Source of the DNA: Arachis hypogaea
Taxonomy: Eukaryota; Streptophyta; Magnoliopsida; Fabales; Fabaceae
Direction of reading: 5' to 3'
DNA: 64,000 nucleotides
Assembly (NCBI RefSeq): GCF_003086295.3
Contig: NC_092048.1
Span: 42,656,425 to 42,720,424 of the forward strand
Below, one piece after another: positions 34,835 through 46,576 of the stretch. Position 1 is the stretch's first letter. The number at the start of each line of letters is the position of its first letter. The notes below the pieces were generated by a model that saw only the letters and a program-made list of their open reading frames with translations, was not told where the DNA came from and ran no database searches. Both the position numbers and the translations under genes were made by a program.

Positions 34835-34949
34835 GGGTTAAGTACTAAAATCATCCCTAAGGTAAGGGACGAAAATCAAATTCGTCCCCGACCTTTTTTC
34901 GTTATTAAAATCATCCTCAATGTTCAAAAACGCTTTAAAATCATCCTTT
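34835..34949 (+). repeat. Left TIR of the small Mutator-like element
   Basis: About 115 bp from GGGTTAAGTA to AAAATCATCCTTTT; pairs with 35824-35938 at roughly 85% identity by eye. The inner 60 bp match almost perfectly and the outer part varies. Confidence 0.9.
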
Positions 34950-35823
34950 TCAGAATTCTTGGACCAAGATACCCTCATCATCATCATTCTCCTCTTCACC
35001 TTCCTCACCCCACTACCTCCACTGCCAGAACAGAAGCCTACGCCCAACGCGAACCCACCACCACCACCAACAGTATCATCATGGTCATCATCACCATCAT
35101 CAGAACTTTCTCTAAAATCAACCAAAATCAACCAGAAGTCCAAGATGAACAAGAATCCACCACCACCAGCACCATTATCATCATGGTCATCATCATCATC
35201 ATGATCATCATCAGAAGAATAACAAAACTCAAAACAGAACCCACCACCACCCCCACTATCATCATCAACACCAGAATCCACCACCATCCCCACCTCAGAA
35301 AATCATAACTCAGAATAATCAACAAATTCACCTTGAACAATAATCAACAAATTCAGCAACAACAATATTCCAAATTTAAGCCAAATCACAAAAAAATAAA
35401 TTATAGATATTCCATAACAAATTTCACAAAAAATTCAGAAATTCTACAACAAAAATTCAGTTCACAGAAGAAGCGGGCGATGAGGGATAGGAGGAGGAAC
35501 AGTGGCGGATCACAAGAAGAAGAAGAAGAAGAAGAAGCGGACGGTGAAGGCGAGGAGGAGGAACAGTGGCGGATCACAGGCGGCAGGGAGGCGGGGCGGC
35601 GGTATAGCGGTGCGGCGGTGCGGCTTCCCTTCCCTCCCCCTCCCCCCACCCCCCCTTCTCGCGCCCCACCCCCTTCTTTCTCTCCCCCCGTTTCTCTATA
35701 TATCCCTTTCTTTCCTTTCTTTTTTATTTATTTTATATTTATTTTATTTTATAATTATATTTATTTTATTTTATAATTTTTTTAGTGAGGGGTAGTTTGG
35801 TAATAAAAAAATAAAATTGGTAA

Positions 35824-35938
35824 AAAGGATGATTTTAAAGCGTTTTTGAACGTTGAGGATGATTTTAATAACGAAAAAAGGTCGGGGACAATTTTGATTT
35901 TGACCCAAGACGTTAGGGACGAAAACAATACTTAACCC
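35824..35938 (-). repeat. Right TIR of the small Mutator-like element
   Basis: Inverted partner of 34835-34949, ending ATACTTAACCC before the TATTAGATT duplicate. Confidence 0.9.
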
Positions 35939-36093
35939 TATTAGATTAGTTTGTAAATTTAATGGTTGAATGAAATACTTTTTTATGGTTTGAATGTTTG
36001 TTTTAATTAGTTATATATGTCATATTCATTGTGAAAAAATTATTATGTGATTTATCCAACTCGTTGTATTAAGACCATTAGGAGCAGCAGGAT

Positions 36094-37282
36094 ATGCCTC
36101 TTCACAATCACGTCATTCCATACTTGTAGGCTGCGGGGTTGTACTACCTAGTTAGGCTCAACGACCATTGGTTTAAGCTTGACGAGTCCTTGATTAGTCT
36201 AATCATTGAGTGATGGCATCTTAAGATGCTTATGTTCCATATGTTGTTCGGTGAGTGCACTATTACGCTGTAGGATGTAAACTACCACCTCAAGCTTCTG
36301 ATTGATGGTGAACATGTTAATGGGTGTCTCATAGATTTTGAGCAACACATTCTTGGTGAGAGATCAGCATGGGTTTGGTTCTAGAAGCTTTTTGGGGTGC
36401 TCCCTCCTGCAGAGTACATTGACAAGTTCACTATCGCCTACACATGGTTTCAGGAGAGATTTGTGGTGTGCTCTCTCGATGCGAGTGAGGATATTGTTAA
36501 GGTATATGCTAGAGCATCCATCATGATGTTCTTGTCCTTTCAGCTATTTGGAGACAAGTCCGGGACATAAGTGCACATTAGATGGTTGCCTTATGTAGCT
36601 AGGCTTGAGGAATTAGGGAGATACAGTTGGGGTTCATTAGTGACACTTTTGTGGCTGTATCGATGCATGTGTTGAGTAGCCAACCGAAATGTTGTACAGC
36701 TTACTGGTCCACTGTAGCTACTCCAATCACGGATATTTTGGCAATTTCCCACTCTGAGGCAGCATGGCTATGATATATTAATGTGGCCTCTTGCATTATT
36801 TTTATATATGTGTATATATTAATATTCGTGCAAAAATTGAAGTTTTATATATGTAATTGTAGGTGTCAAGATACAATATAGGTACTTACTAGAGGGATCC
36901 TTTAGTTATCAAGACAAAGTTGAGGCTTGATTTGTTGCAGGACACTGATGTGAGTCATAAACTTTATTTTATTATATTAATTAGTTTTTTTTATTACTTT
37001 AAACTTATATATGTTTGTGTATTATTTTTTATTTAGTTTGTGTGGATGCCATAAGCTACACTTCAGGTGGCAGAGATTCTGCATCTAGAGATATTAGAAG
37101 ACAAACATCATATGATGTGAAGGAAAGTGACATTGTTTATATACTTTGCTGTATATGGAGTGGTACCATGTTGATCGGGGTTATACCACAGGTTGGTAGG
37201 GTACAACAACAACCTTACAAGGCACTTGACATAGACTTTTTGATGTCGAAGGATGGTAGAGGATGACATCGATGGTATCCTA
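36094..37282 (+). pseudogene. Plant mobile domain (PMD) gene, N-terminal part
   Basis: From ATG 36094 one frame runs over 500 bp through five stops without a frameshift, encoding a PMD (PF10536, MAIN/MAIL1-like) core: YYLVRLNDHWFKLDESLI, MLFGECTITL, GVLPPAEYIDKF, VHIRWLPYVARLEELGRYSW. It continues as LYRCMC...VANRN and LLQSRIFWQFPTLR to about 36760. An intron seems to follow (about 36770-36865), and later pieces extend to MSKDGRG near 37265. The gene is cut at 37282 by LTR H. The C-terminal part resumes at 51317. PMD genes are known both as host genes and inside Mutator and gypsy elements; the neighbouring convergent mudrA favours a Mutator origin. Confidence 0.82.
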
Positions 37283-37510
37283 TGGTGCGGAATTTAAAGT
37301 CTACAAACTAACTGGTAAGTGCACCGGGTCGTATCAAGTAATACCTCAAGTAAATGAGAGTTGATCCCATGAGGATTGATGGATCAAGCAACAATAATTG
37401 AGTGAATTGCTTAGTCAGACAAGCAAAAAATAGTGTTTTGAGAGTTCAATTTCATTCAACAGTAAATTCAGAAAGTTCAGAAAGCAAACAGTAAATTAGG
37501 TGTGAAGAAT
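37283..37510 (-). repeat. LTR H, U5-side piece
   Basis: 228 bp carrying the conserved U5 block. Ends at the AGAAT copy (37506-37510) that marks the insertion of element G. Confidence 0.82.
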
Positions 37511-37729
37511 TGAAACAAAGTAAATGGAGAATAAAAAGAGTAAAGGAATAGGAAACAAACTAGAATGATAAAGACTCCAACGGAGGTAGTAAATCTTTTC
37601 AATATCCAACTCAAAAGCATAAAACTAGGAATCCTAAAACCTAGAGAGAGGAGAGAGCCTCCCCCTCTAGAAAACTACATCTAAAACCTAAATTGTGAAT
37701 AATGAGAAGTGTCCCCTCATTCCTCCACT

Positions 37730-37746
37730 CCCCGGCAACGACGCCA
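37730..37746 (-). other. Element G primer-binding site
   Basis: Reverse complement TGGCGTCGTTGCCGGGG, one mismatch to the tRNA-Asp site of the other elements. Confidence 0.8.
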
Positions 37747-38966
37747 TTTTGATGAACAGATTTTTTGCTAGTAAAGAATTTCACAAAACTAATCACATTG
37801 CAAGTATAGTTTCTAAACCAACAAAGAATCCTTTCATACAAAAATTTGGTTGTCACTAAAGCAAACCCAATAAAAATAATAACCGAAGTATTTAAACCTC
37901 GGGTCGTCTCTCAAGGAATTGCAGAGAAGTGTTCTTGTTATTGGTTATGAGTTTTCTGAGAAATTTTAAGAGTTAGAGAACAGAAAAATAAATGATTGTA
38001 AATTAAAGCAATGAAAATTAACAAGAGAATTTATATAATTAAAATAAAAAGCCTTGGCTAGGAGAAGATTAATTGGAAGTTCTATCCTTGTTGGATTTCC
38101 CAAGATTAATAGTAATAGGTTGTTGTTTCTACTTAGTTAATCCTTACCGAATAAAGAAAAGTCAAGTAGGGAGCCAACTTCTATTCACAAGTCCTAATCC
38201 TCTCCCTTGGGAAGGATTAGCGTTAGTGGCTAGAGAGCTAGCCAACAACTTCCAATTACAATTTAACTCTTGAGTCTTCCAACTCAAGGGTCTCCAAATA
38301 TTAATCAACTCCAAAGACAAGTTGGGAGCCTACTCCATTGACATGGATGCCAATTTCGCATACATGTAAAGGGAGTAGAAAGAAGACATGATAATTGGAC
38401 TCAATTGAAAATAATCAAGAAATAATGAAATTAAATAGAAAAATATCTTTGCATTAATTAATTCCAAAATCGAATGTATCCATATAACTCTAAACAAAGT
38501 AAATGGGGAATAAAAATAGTAAAGGAATAGGAAACAAACTAGAATGATAAAGATTCCAACGGAGGTAGTAACTCTTTTCAATATCCAACTCAAAAGCATA
38601 AAACTAGGAATCCTAAAACCTAGAGAGAGGAGAGAGCCTCTCCCTCTAGAAAACTACATCTAAAACCTAAATTATGAATAATGAGAAGTTTTCCCTCATT
38701 CCTCCACTGTGCAGCCTCTAATCTGTATTTTCTGGGCCGAGAACTGGGTCAAAAACAGTCCAGAAATTGTTGGGGGCGAATTATTATACGCTGAATTTTT
38801 GCAGATGCACATGTGCACGTCACTTATCTTCAGGGAAACTATGGCAAATTCTATATCATTTCGAAGACCCAGATGTTAGCTTTCCAACGCAACTGGAACC
38901 GCCTCATTTGGACCTCTGTAGCTCAAGTTATGGTCAGTTAAGTACGAAGAGGTCAGGCTAGATAGC

Positions 38967-40517
38967 TGATGAGCGGATATTTTATACGCTTTTTGGGGAT
39001 AATTTCATATAGTTTAGAGTATGTTTTAGTTAGTTTTTAGTCTATTTCTAGTAGTTTTTAGGAAAAATTCATATTTCTGGACTTTACTATGAGTTGTGTG
39101 TTTTTCTGTAATTTCAGGTATTTTTCTGGCTGAAATTGAAGGAGCTGAGCAAAAATCTGATTCAGGCTGAAAAAGGACTGCTGATGCTATTGGATTCTGA
39201 CCTTCCTGCACTCAAAGTGGATTTTCTGGAGCTACAAAACTCGAAATGGCATGCTTCCAATTGCGTTGGAAAGTAGACATCCAGGGCTTTCCAGCAATAT
39301 ATAATAGTCCATACTTTGCACAAGGATAGACGACGTAAACTGGCGTTCAACGCCAGTTCTCTGCCCAATTCTGGCGTCCAGCGCCAGAAAAGGATCAAAA
39401 ACTGGAGTTGAACGCCCAAACTGGCATAAAAACTGGCGTTCAACTCCACAAATGGCCTCTACACGAAATCTCAGCCCCAGCACACACCAAGTGGGCCCCG
39501 GCACACCAAGTGGGCCCCAGAAGTGGATATCTGCATCATCCATCATAGTCCACTCATATTTTGTAACCCTAGGCTACTAGTTTAGTATTTAAACAACTTT
39601 TAGAAACTTATTTTGTATCTCATGACATTTCACATCTAAACTTTGTATTCTCTGACGGCATGAGTCTCTAAACCCCATTGTTGGGGGTGAGGAGCTCTGC
39701 TGTGTCTCAATGAATTAATGCAAGTATTTCTGTTTTCCATTCAAACACGCTTGTTCCTATCTAAGATGTTCATTCGCGCTTAACTGTGATAAAGGTGATG
39801 ATCTGTGACATTCATCACCTTCCTCAACCCACGAACGTGTGCCTGACAACCACCTCCGTTCTATATCCGATTGAATGAGTGTCTCTTAGATTCTTTAATC
39901 AGAATCTCCGTGGTATAAGCTAGAACTGATGGCGGCATTCATGAGAATCCGGAAAGTCTAAGCCTTGTCTGTGGCATTCCGAGTAGGATTCAAGGATTGA
40001 ATGACTGTGACGAGCTTCAAACTCCTGAAGGCTGGGCGTTAGTGACAGATGCAAAAGGATAGTAAATCCTATTCCAACCGGATCGAGAACCAACCGGTGA
40101 TTAGCCGTGCTGTGACAGAGCGCGTGAGCGTAGTTTTCACTGGAAGGATGGAAGGTAGCCATTGACAACGGTGATCCACCAACACACAGCTTGCCATAGG
40201 AGGACGTGCGTGCGTGAATCAGAAGACAGAGGAAAGCAGAGATTCAAAAGACAAAGCATCTCCAAAACTCCAACATATTCTCCATTACTACACAACAAGT
40301 AACTTTTAATTTATGCTCTACTGGTTATTCATAATTCAACTGATAAACATAATTGACTTCCTGACTAAGATTTACAAGATAACCATAGATTGCTTCAAAC
40401 CAACAATCTCTGTGGGATTCGACCCTTACTCACGTAAGGTATTACTTGGACGACCCAGTGCACTTGCTGGTTAGTGGTACGAGTTGTGAAAAGTGTGATT
40501 CGCAATTTGTGCTACCA
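38967..40517 (+). repeat. Element C 5-prime LTR
   Basis: 1551 bp, TGATGAGCGGATATTTTATA to TTTGTGCTACCA. Palindromic GGCGTT/AACGCC motifs at about 39341-39450. A 19-bp tandem duplication (CACACCAAGTGGGCCCC area, about 39482-39515) makes it 19 bp longer than its partner. The U5 block GGTATTACTTGGACGACCC is at about 40438. Confidence 0.93.
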
Positions 40518-40523
40518 AGTTTT

Positions 40524-40540
40524 TGGCGCCGTTGCCGGGG
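40524..40540 (+). other. Element C primer-binding site (tRNA-Asp)
   Basis: TGGCGCCGTTGCCGGGG, exact 17-nt match to the expected tRNA-Asp complement, six bases after the LTR. Confidence 0.9.
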
Positions 40541-41526
40541 ATTGTTCGTGTTTGAACAACTGACGGATTATTTTGTTGCTTAGATTAGGAAAAATCTTTC
40601 TTTTTTTTTTGGTTTAGAGTCTTTTATTAATTACCCCTTGTTAAAATACTTTAAATTTATAGCTCAGTTATTTAGAACGTGGTGTTTATGTTCATGATAA
40701 TTGGCTATCATATTTTTTAAAACCTTTTTCAAAAATAATTTTTCTATTAAATCCTGTGCCAAACTTTAAGTTTGGTGTTTTCAAAAATAATCTTTCTTAA
40801 AATAAGGTCCCATAACTCATTTGGCTACAACATTAATTTGATTGGGTTAGAATCTTTTATACTCTTTTCAAAACATTCTTTTTCAAAAATTTTTTTTATT
40901 AAATCTTGTGCCAAAACTTTAAGTTTGGTGTTTTCTTGTTGATTTCCCTTTGATTTTGGAAAATTTTGTTTGGTTTTCAAAAAAATTTTAAGCTTGGTGT
41001 TCTTCCTTCATGTTCTTGTGTTCTTGTGAGTCTTCAAAGTGTTCTTGAGTTTCCTTGTGTCTTGATCTTAAAATTTTTAAGTTTGGTGTTCCTTGGTGTT
41101 TTTCCCTCCAAAATTTTCGAAAACAAGGAGCATTAGATCTAAAAATTTTAAATCTTGTACTATCTTATTGTTTTTCTCTCTCCTCACTAAATTCAAAAAT
41201 ATCTTTTTAAAATATCTTTTCTAACTTCATATCTTTTCAAAATTTGTTTCAACCAACTAACCAACTTTTTGTTTGTTTCTTAACTTTTTCAAAACTACCT
41301 AACTAACTCTCTCTCTCTCAAATTTTCGAAAATATCTCCCCTCTTTTTCAAAAATTTCTGTTTTTTTTTTAACTAATTATTTTTAATTTTTTTTTCGAAA
41401 AAAAAATTTATTATTTAAAAATTCAAATTCTTTTTAGTTATTTTATTTTATTTAAGTATTTACTTCTTATAAAATAAAATAAATAAAAAGATAAATCAGT
41501 CCAAGTTATATCCATAGAAATCCATC
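40541..41526 (+). other. Element C leader
   Basis: AT-rich noncoding leader with TTTTCAAAA tracts. AAGTTTGGTGT occurs at 40768, 40921 and 41079, with a variant (AAGCTTGGTGT) at 40990. Confidence 0.7.
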
Positions 41527-42666
41527 ATGGACATAAGTGGAAATGAACAGTCCAGGAGGACTCTGGGGTCATATTCTAACCCCTCTACTGCTTCATATGG
41601 GAGTAGCATATGCATACCCTCCATTGGAGTTAGTAGCTTTGAGTTGAATCCTCAGCTCATTATCATGGTGCAGCAAAGTTGCCAGTATTCCGGTCTTCCA
41701 CAGGAAGAACCTACAGAGTTTCTGGCACAGTTTCTACAGATTGCTGACACAGTACATAATAAGGAAATAGATCAGGATGTCTACAGACTATTACTGTTTC
41801 CATTTGCTGTAAAAGATCAAGCTAAGAGGTGGTTAAATAACCAACCTAAGGCCAGCATAAGAACATGGAAACAGCTGACAGAAAAATTCCTGAATCAATA
41901 TTTCCCTCCAAAAAGGATGACACAGCTAAGGCTGGACATCCAAGGCTTTAAACAAGGAGATAATGAATCTCTTTATGATGCCTGGGAGAGATACAGAGAG
42001 ATGCTACGAAAATGCCCATCTGAAATGTTTTCAGAGTGGGTTCAGTTAGACATCTTCTACTATGGGCTTGCAGAAGGAGCTCAGATGTCTTTAGATTACT
42101 CAGCTGGTGGATCTATCCATATGAGAAAGACAATCGAAGAGGCTCAAGAGCTCATTGATACAGTTGCCAGGAATCAGCATCTGTATCTAAGCAGCAACCC
42201 TTCCATGAATGAAGAGGTTAAAACAGTAACTGCTGAATTCAGTACTGTAAAACAAGCTGCTGAATTCAATCAACAATTAGATTTTCTAACAAAACAGCTA
42301 GCTGAATTCAAAGACAGGTTACAGGAGACAAGGATAGCTAATATACATATGGAAGAACAGTTTAAGCAAACAAAGCAGCAGCTATCAAAGCAAATAGCAG
42401 AAGAATGCCAAGCAGTTCAATTAAGAAGTGGGAAAACATTAAATACCCCACCTCAAGGCATCAAAATTCAAGAAATGAGCACCCCACCAAAGATTCCCAT
42501 GAGGACAGTAAGAGCCCAGGGAAAAATAATTCTGGCACTAAAACGCCAGAAAAGAGGTGGAAGGCTGGCGCTGAACGCCCAGACCATGCCCAGAACTGGC
42601 GTTCAGCGCCAGAAACAAGGCAGGATTGGCGTTCAACGCCACAAATGGGGCAGAATCCAGCGTTGA
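41527..42666 (+). CDS. Element C gag (Athila-type capsid)
   Basis: Starts MDISGNEQSR. Residues about 30-230 form the capsid (SSFELNPQLIIMVQQSCQYS; WLNNQPKASIRTWKQLTEKF; NESLYDAWERYREMLRKCP). Residues about 245-300 are a coiled coil (FLTKQLAEFKDRLQE), then the Athila marker [10 protein letters not shown] at about 298. From about residue 320 the frame is probably wrong: a one-base lesion near 42500 shifts the protease frame away. The tail is then read through palindrome motifs (LALNAQ, GVQRQ). It should form the particle shell; family members continue directly into protease. Confidence 0.85.
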   Translation: MDISGNEQSRRTLGSYSNPSTASYGSSICIPSIGVSSFELNPQLIIMVQQSCQYSGLPQEEPTEFLAQFLQIADTVHNKEIDQDVYRLLLFPFAVKDQAKRWLNNQPKASIRTWKQLTEKFLNQYFPPKRMTQLRLDIQGFKQGDNESLYDAWERYREMLRKCPSEMFSEWVQLDIFYYGLAEGAQMSLDYSAGGSIHMRKTIEEAQELIDTVARNQHLYLSSNPSMNEEVKTVTAEFSTVKQAAEFNQQLDFLTKQLAEFKDRLQETRIANIHMEEQFKQTKQQLSKQIAEECQAVQLRSGKTLNTPPQGIKIQEMSTPPKIPMRTVRAQGKIILALKRQKRGGRLALNAQTMPRTGVQRQKQGRIGVQRHKWGRIQR

Positions 42667-45377
42667 ACGCCCAACAGGGGCACATTTCTGGCGTTCAGGC
42701 GCCAGGAACAGACAGTGAGTTGGCGTCTAACGTCACTCCAGCTTCTGACTCTGGTATGCAATTGCCAGTGAGGGATCAGACACACACAAGTGCTGATAAC
42801 AACCCCTCTAAAAAGGCTTCTTTAACCACTAAGGTTGAGGAATATAAAGCCAAGATACCTTATCCTCAAAAACTCCGGAAAGAGGAGCAGGATAAGCAAT
42901 TTGCTCGCTTTGCAGATTATCTGAGGACTCTTGAAATAAAGATTCCATTTGCAGAGGCACTTGAGCAAATACCTTCTTATGCCGAGTTCATGAAAGAGAT
43001 CTTGAGTCATAAAAAGGAGTGGAGAGAAACAGAAAGAGTTCTCCTCACTGAAGAATGCAGTGCAGTCATTCTGAAAAGCTTTCCTGAAAAGCTTAAAGAC
43101 CCTGGGAGTTTTCTGATACCATGCATATTAGAAGGTGATTGCACCAAGACAGCTTTATGCGATCTTGGGGCAAGCATCAACCTAATACCTGCATCCACTA
43201 TCAGGAAGCTTGGCTTAACTGAAGAAGTTAAACCAACCCGGATATGTCTCCAACTTGCTGATGGTTCCACTAAATACCCATCAGGCGTGATTGAGGACAT
43301 GATTGTCAGAGTTGGGCCATTCGCCTTTCCCATTGACTTTGTTGTGCTGGAAATGGAGGAGCACAAGAGTGCTACTCTCATTCTAGGAAGACCCTTCCTA
43401 GCAACTGGACGATCCCTCATTGACGTCCAGCAGGGGGAAATAACCCTGAGAGTCAACGATGACGAGTTCAAGTTGAACGCTGTCAAAGCCATGCAGCATC
43501 CAGACACATCAACAGACTGCATGAAAGTTGACCTTATTGACTCTTTGGTAGAAGAGATCAACATGGCTGAGAGTCTCGAATCAGAGTTGGAAAACATCTT
43601 TAAAGATGTTCAGCCTGATTTGGAGGATTCAGGGGACATGAAAGAGCCTCTGAATTTTCTTCTGAAAGAGGAAAAACCTCCTAAACCAGAGCTCAAGCCA
43701 CTGCCACCATCCTTGAAATATGCATTTCTAGGAGAAGGTGACACTTTTCCAGTGATCATAAGCTCTGCTTTAAATTCACAGGAAGAGGAAGCACTTATTC
43801 AAGTGCTAAGGACACACAAGACAGCTCTTGGGTGGTCCATAGGTGACCTTAAGGGCATAAGCCCAGCTAGATGCATGCACAAAATCCTATTGGAGGATAA
43901 CGCCAACCCAGTGGTTCAACCACAGAGGCGGCTAAATCCAGCCATGAAGGAAGTGGTGCAGAAAGAGGTCACCAAATTACTAGAGGCTGGGATTATTTAT
44001 CCCATTTCTGATAGCCCCTGGGTGAGCCCTGTTCAAGTTGTCCCAAAAAAGGGAGGCATGACAGTGGTTCATAATGAAAAAAATGAACTGGTTCCTACAA
44101 GAACAGTTACAGGGTGGCGCATGTGTATTGACTACAGAAGGCTCAATACAGCCACCAGAAAGGATCATTTTCCTTTACCATTCATAGACCAGATGCTAGA
44201 GAGACTAGCATGTCATGATTATTACTGCTTTTTGGATGGCTACTCAGGCTATAACCAGATTGCAGTAGATCCCCAGGATCAAGAGAAAACAGCATTCACA
44301 TGTCCATCCGGAGTGTTTGCTTATAGAAGGATGCCCTTTGGGCTATGCAATGCACCTGCAACCTTCCAGAGATGCATGCTCTCTATTTTCTCTGATATGG
44401 TGGAAAAATTTCTGGAGGTCTTCATGGATGACTTCTCAGTATACGGAGACTCATTCAGCTCCTGTCTTGATCACCTAAAACTTGTTCTGAAAAGATGCCA
44501 AGAAACCAACCTAGTTTTAAACTGGGAAAAGTGTCACTTCATGGTGACTGAAGGAATTGTTCTTGGGCATAAAATCTCAAACAAGGGAATAGAGGTGGAT
44601 CAAGCAAAAATAGAGGTAATTGAAAAATTACCACCACCTGCCAATGTTAAGGCAATCAGAAGCTTTCTGGGGCATGCAGGATTCTATAGGAGGTTTATAA
44701 AGGATTTTTCAAAAATCGCAAAACCTTTAAGCAATCTGCTAGCTGCTGACACGCCATTTGTGTTTGACACAGCATGCCTGCAGGCGTTTGAAACGCTGAA
44801 AGCTAAACTGGTCACAGCACCAGTCATTTCTGCACCAGACTGGACATTGCCATTTGAGTTAATGTGTGATGCCAGTGATCATGCCATTGGTGCAGTATTG
44901 GGACAGAGGCATGACAAGCTTCTACATGTCATTTATTATGCCAGTCGCGTTCTAAATGATGCCCAGAAGAATTACACAACCACAGAAAAAGAACTACTTG
45001 CAGTGGTTTACGCCATTGACAAGTTCAGATCATACTTAGTGGGATCAAAGGTGATTGTGTACACTGACCATGCTGCTCTTAAGTATCTACTCACAAAGCA
45101 GGATTCAAAACCCAAACTCATCAGATGGGTATTGCTTCTGCAAGAGTTTGATATAGAAATAAGAGACAGAAAAGGGACAGAGAACCAAGTAGCTGATCAT
45201 CTGTCCCGAATAGAGCCAGTGGAAGGGACGTCCCTCCCCTTCCTTGAGATCTCTGAGACATTCCCTGATGAGCATCTATTTGCCATTCAGGAAGCACCAT
45301 GGTTTGCCGATATTGCAAACTATAAAGCTGCAAGGTTCATACCCAAGGAGTACAATAGAATACAAAAAAGAAACTAA
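42405..45377 (+). CDS. Element C protease, reverse transcriptase and RNase H
   Basis: The open frame starts at 42405, but the real join from gag is probably near 42500; the first 30 or so residues are likely out-of-frame. Residues about 40-110 are coded by the palindrome array. Protease lies at about 220-330 ([24 protein letters not shown]). RT is at about 500-720, with [28 protein letters not shown] and the catalytic FMDD at about 673. RNase H is at about 810-940 ([38 protein letters not shown]). The ORF stops at 45377 because of a one-base change in an A-rich run before integrase. It supplies the copying enzymes that elements B and D lack. Confidence 0.9.
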   Translation: MPSSSIKKWENIKYPTSRHQNSRNEHPTKDSHEDSKSPGKNNSGTKTPEKRWKAGAERPDHAQNWRSAPETRQDWRSTPQMGQNPALNAQQGHISGVQAPGTDSELASNVTPASDSGMQLPVRDQTHTSADNNPSKKASLTTKVEEYKAKIPYPQKLRKEEQDKQFARFADYLRTLEIKIPFAEALEQIPSYAEFMKEILSHKKEWRETERVLLTEECSAVILKSFPEKLKDPGSFLIPCILEGDCTKTALCDLGASINLIPASTIRKLGLTEEVKPTRICLQLADGSTKYPSGVIEDMIVRVGPFAFPIDFVVLEMEEHKSATLILGRPFLATGRSLIDVQQGEITLRVNDDEFKLNAVKAMQHPDTSTDCMKVDLIDSLVEEINMAESLESELENIFKDVQPDLEDSGDMKEPLNFLLKEEKPPKPELKPLPPSLKYAFLGEGDTFPVIISSALNSQEEEALIQVLRTHKTALGWSIGDLKGISPARCMHKILLEDNANPVVQPQRRLNPAMKEVVQKEVTKLLEAGIIYPISDSPWVSPVQVVPKKGGMTVVHNEKNELVPTRTVTGWRMCIDYRRLNTATRKDHFPLPFIDQMLERLACHDYYCFLDGYSGYNQIAVDPQDQEKTAFTCPSGVFAYRRMPFGLCNAPATFQRCMLSIFSDMVEKFLEVFMDDFSVYGDSFSSCLDHLKLVLKRCQETNLVLNWEKCHFMVTEGIVLGHKISNKGIEVDQAKIEVIEKLPPPANVKAIRSFLGHAGFYRRFIKDFSKIAKPLSNLLAADTPFVFDTACLQAFETLKAKLVTAPVISAPDWTLPFELMCDASDHAIGAVLGQRHDKLLHVIYYASRVLNDAQKNYTTTEKELLAVVYAIDKFRSYLVGSKVIVYTDHAALKYLLTKQDSKPKLIRWVLLLQEFDIEIRDRKGTENQVADHLSRIEPVEGTSLPFLEISETFPDEHLFAIQEAPWFADIANYKAARFIPKEYNRIQKRN
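42540..42740 (+). repeat. Palindrome array inside element C coding sequence
   Basis: Six or more GGCGTT/AACGCC-type motifs within about 200 bp of coding DNA (GGCGCTGAACGCCCAG, TGGCGTTCAGCGCCAG, TTGGCGTTCAACGCCAC, GCGTTGAACGCCC, TGGCGTTCAGGCGCCAG). Both open frames read through them. Confidence 0.88.
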
Positions 45378-46576
45378 TTACTGATGCAAAGTACTACTTG
45401 TGGGATGAGCCCTATCTCTTTAAGAGATGTGCAGACGGAATTATCCGTAGGTGTGTCCCCAGAGAGGAAGCACAGAGAATCTTATGGAATTGCCATGGAT
45501 CTCAATATGGAGGCCATTTCGGAGGTGAGCGAACAGCCACCAAGGTCCTCCAATGTGGCTTCTATTGGCCCACACTCTATAAAGATTCCCGAGAGTTTGT
45601 ACGTAATTGTGACAGTTGCCAAAGAGCTGGTAATCTGCCTCATGGTTACGCCATGCCTCAACAAGGAATCTTGGAAATAGAGTTGTTTGACGTATGGGGA
45701 ATTGACTTCATGGGACCTTTCCCACCATCATACTCAAACACTTATATTCTGGTGGCAGTTGACTATGTATCAAAATGGGTTGAGGCTATTGCCACACCCA
45801 CCAATGATACTAAAACAGTGCTGAAGTTCCTCCAGAAACATATCTTTAGCAGGTTTGGTGTCCCTAGAGTGTTAATCAGCGATGGGGGCACTCACTTCTG
45901 CAATAAACAGCTTTACTCTGCCATGGTTCGGTATGGAATTCGCCACAAAGTGGCCACTCCATATCATCCACAAACCAACGGGCAAGCTGAAGTCTCTAAC
46001 AGAGAATTAAAGAGAATCCTGGAACAGACAGTAAATACCCGTAGAAAGGATTGGGCAAGGAGCTTGGATGATGCTCTGTGGGCTTACAGAACAGCATTCA
46101 AGACCCCTATAGGGACCTCTCCATACCAACTCGTGTATGGTAAGGCATGCCACTTGCCCGTGGAACTGGAACATAAGGCCTACTGGGCAACCAGATTCCT
46201 AAATTTAGATGCCAAATTAGCAGGAGAAAAACGATTGCTCCAGCTAAATGAGCTAGAGGAATTCAGATTCACAGCTTTCGAAAATGCCAAGCTTTATAAA
46301 GAAAAATAAAAAAAATGGCATGACAGAAAGCTGTCATCTAAAATCTTTGAACCAGGACAGAAGGTCCTGTTGTTTAACTCTAGACTCAGGCTATTCCCCG
46401 GGAAACTGAAATCCCGGTGGAGGGGACCATACGTGATTACAAGTGTGTCACCATATGGTTATGTGGAGCTTCAAGATATTGATTCTGATAAGAAGTTCAT
46501 TGTCAATGGACAGAGAATCAAGCATTATCTTGAAGGCAACACTGAGCAAGAATGCTCAAGGCTGAAGCTAGATTGA
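45378..46576 (+). pseudogene. Element C integrase, with frameshift and one stop
   Basis: The frame resumes just after 45378 (longest opening 45398-46309). It carries the H2C2 zinc-binding region ([20 protein letters not shown]), the catalytic core with D, D, E in [21 protein letters not shown] and [13 protein letters not shown], then an in-frame TAA at 46307. It continues in the same frame as a C-terminal domain (46310-46576; LKSRWRGPYVITSV). No chromodomain, as expected for Athila-type elements. It would insert the DNA copy; the stop and the upstream frameshift disable this copy unless bypassed. Confidence 0.88.

Larger units (their letters stand above)
34835..35938. mobile_element. Non-autonomous Mutator-like element
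   Basis: 1104 bp with ~115-bp terminal inverted repeats starting GGGTTAAGTA and a perfect 9-bp TSD TATTAGATT (34826-34834 and 35939-35947), the size typical of Mutator elements. No transposase. The interior holds TCATCATCA, CCACCACC and GAAGAAGAA microsatellites and a GC-rich stretch (35590-35700) unlike its surroundings. Openings through these tracts give low-complexity peptides only, so gene capture (Pack-MULE) is possible but not shown. Confidence 0.92.

Noticed and set aside
34838..35293. 151-aa minus-strand ORF rich in Asp and Gly
   Set aside because: Produced by TCATCA/CCACCA microsatellites in the small Mutator element; no conserved domain.
42454..42690. Antisense ORFs over the palindrome array of element C
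   Set aside because: Palindromes open frames on both strands; the minus-strand reading has no domain and lies inside clear gag-pol coding sequence.
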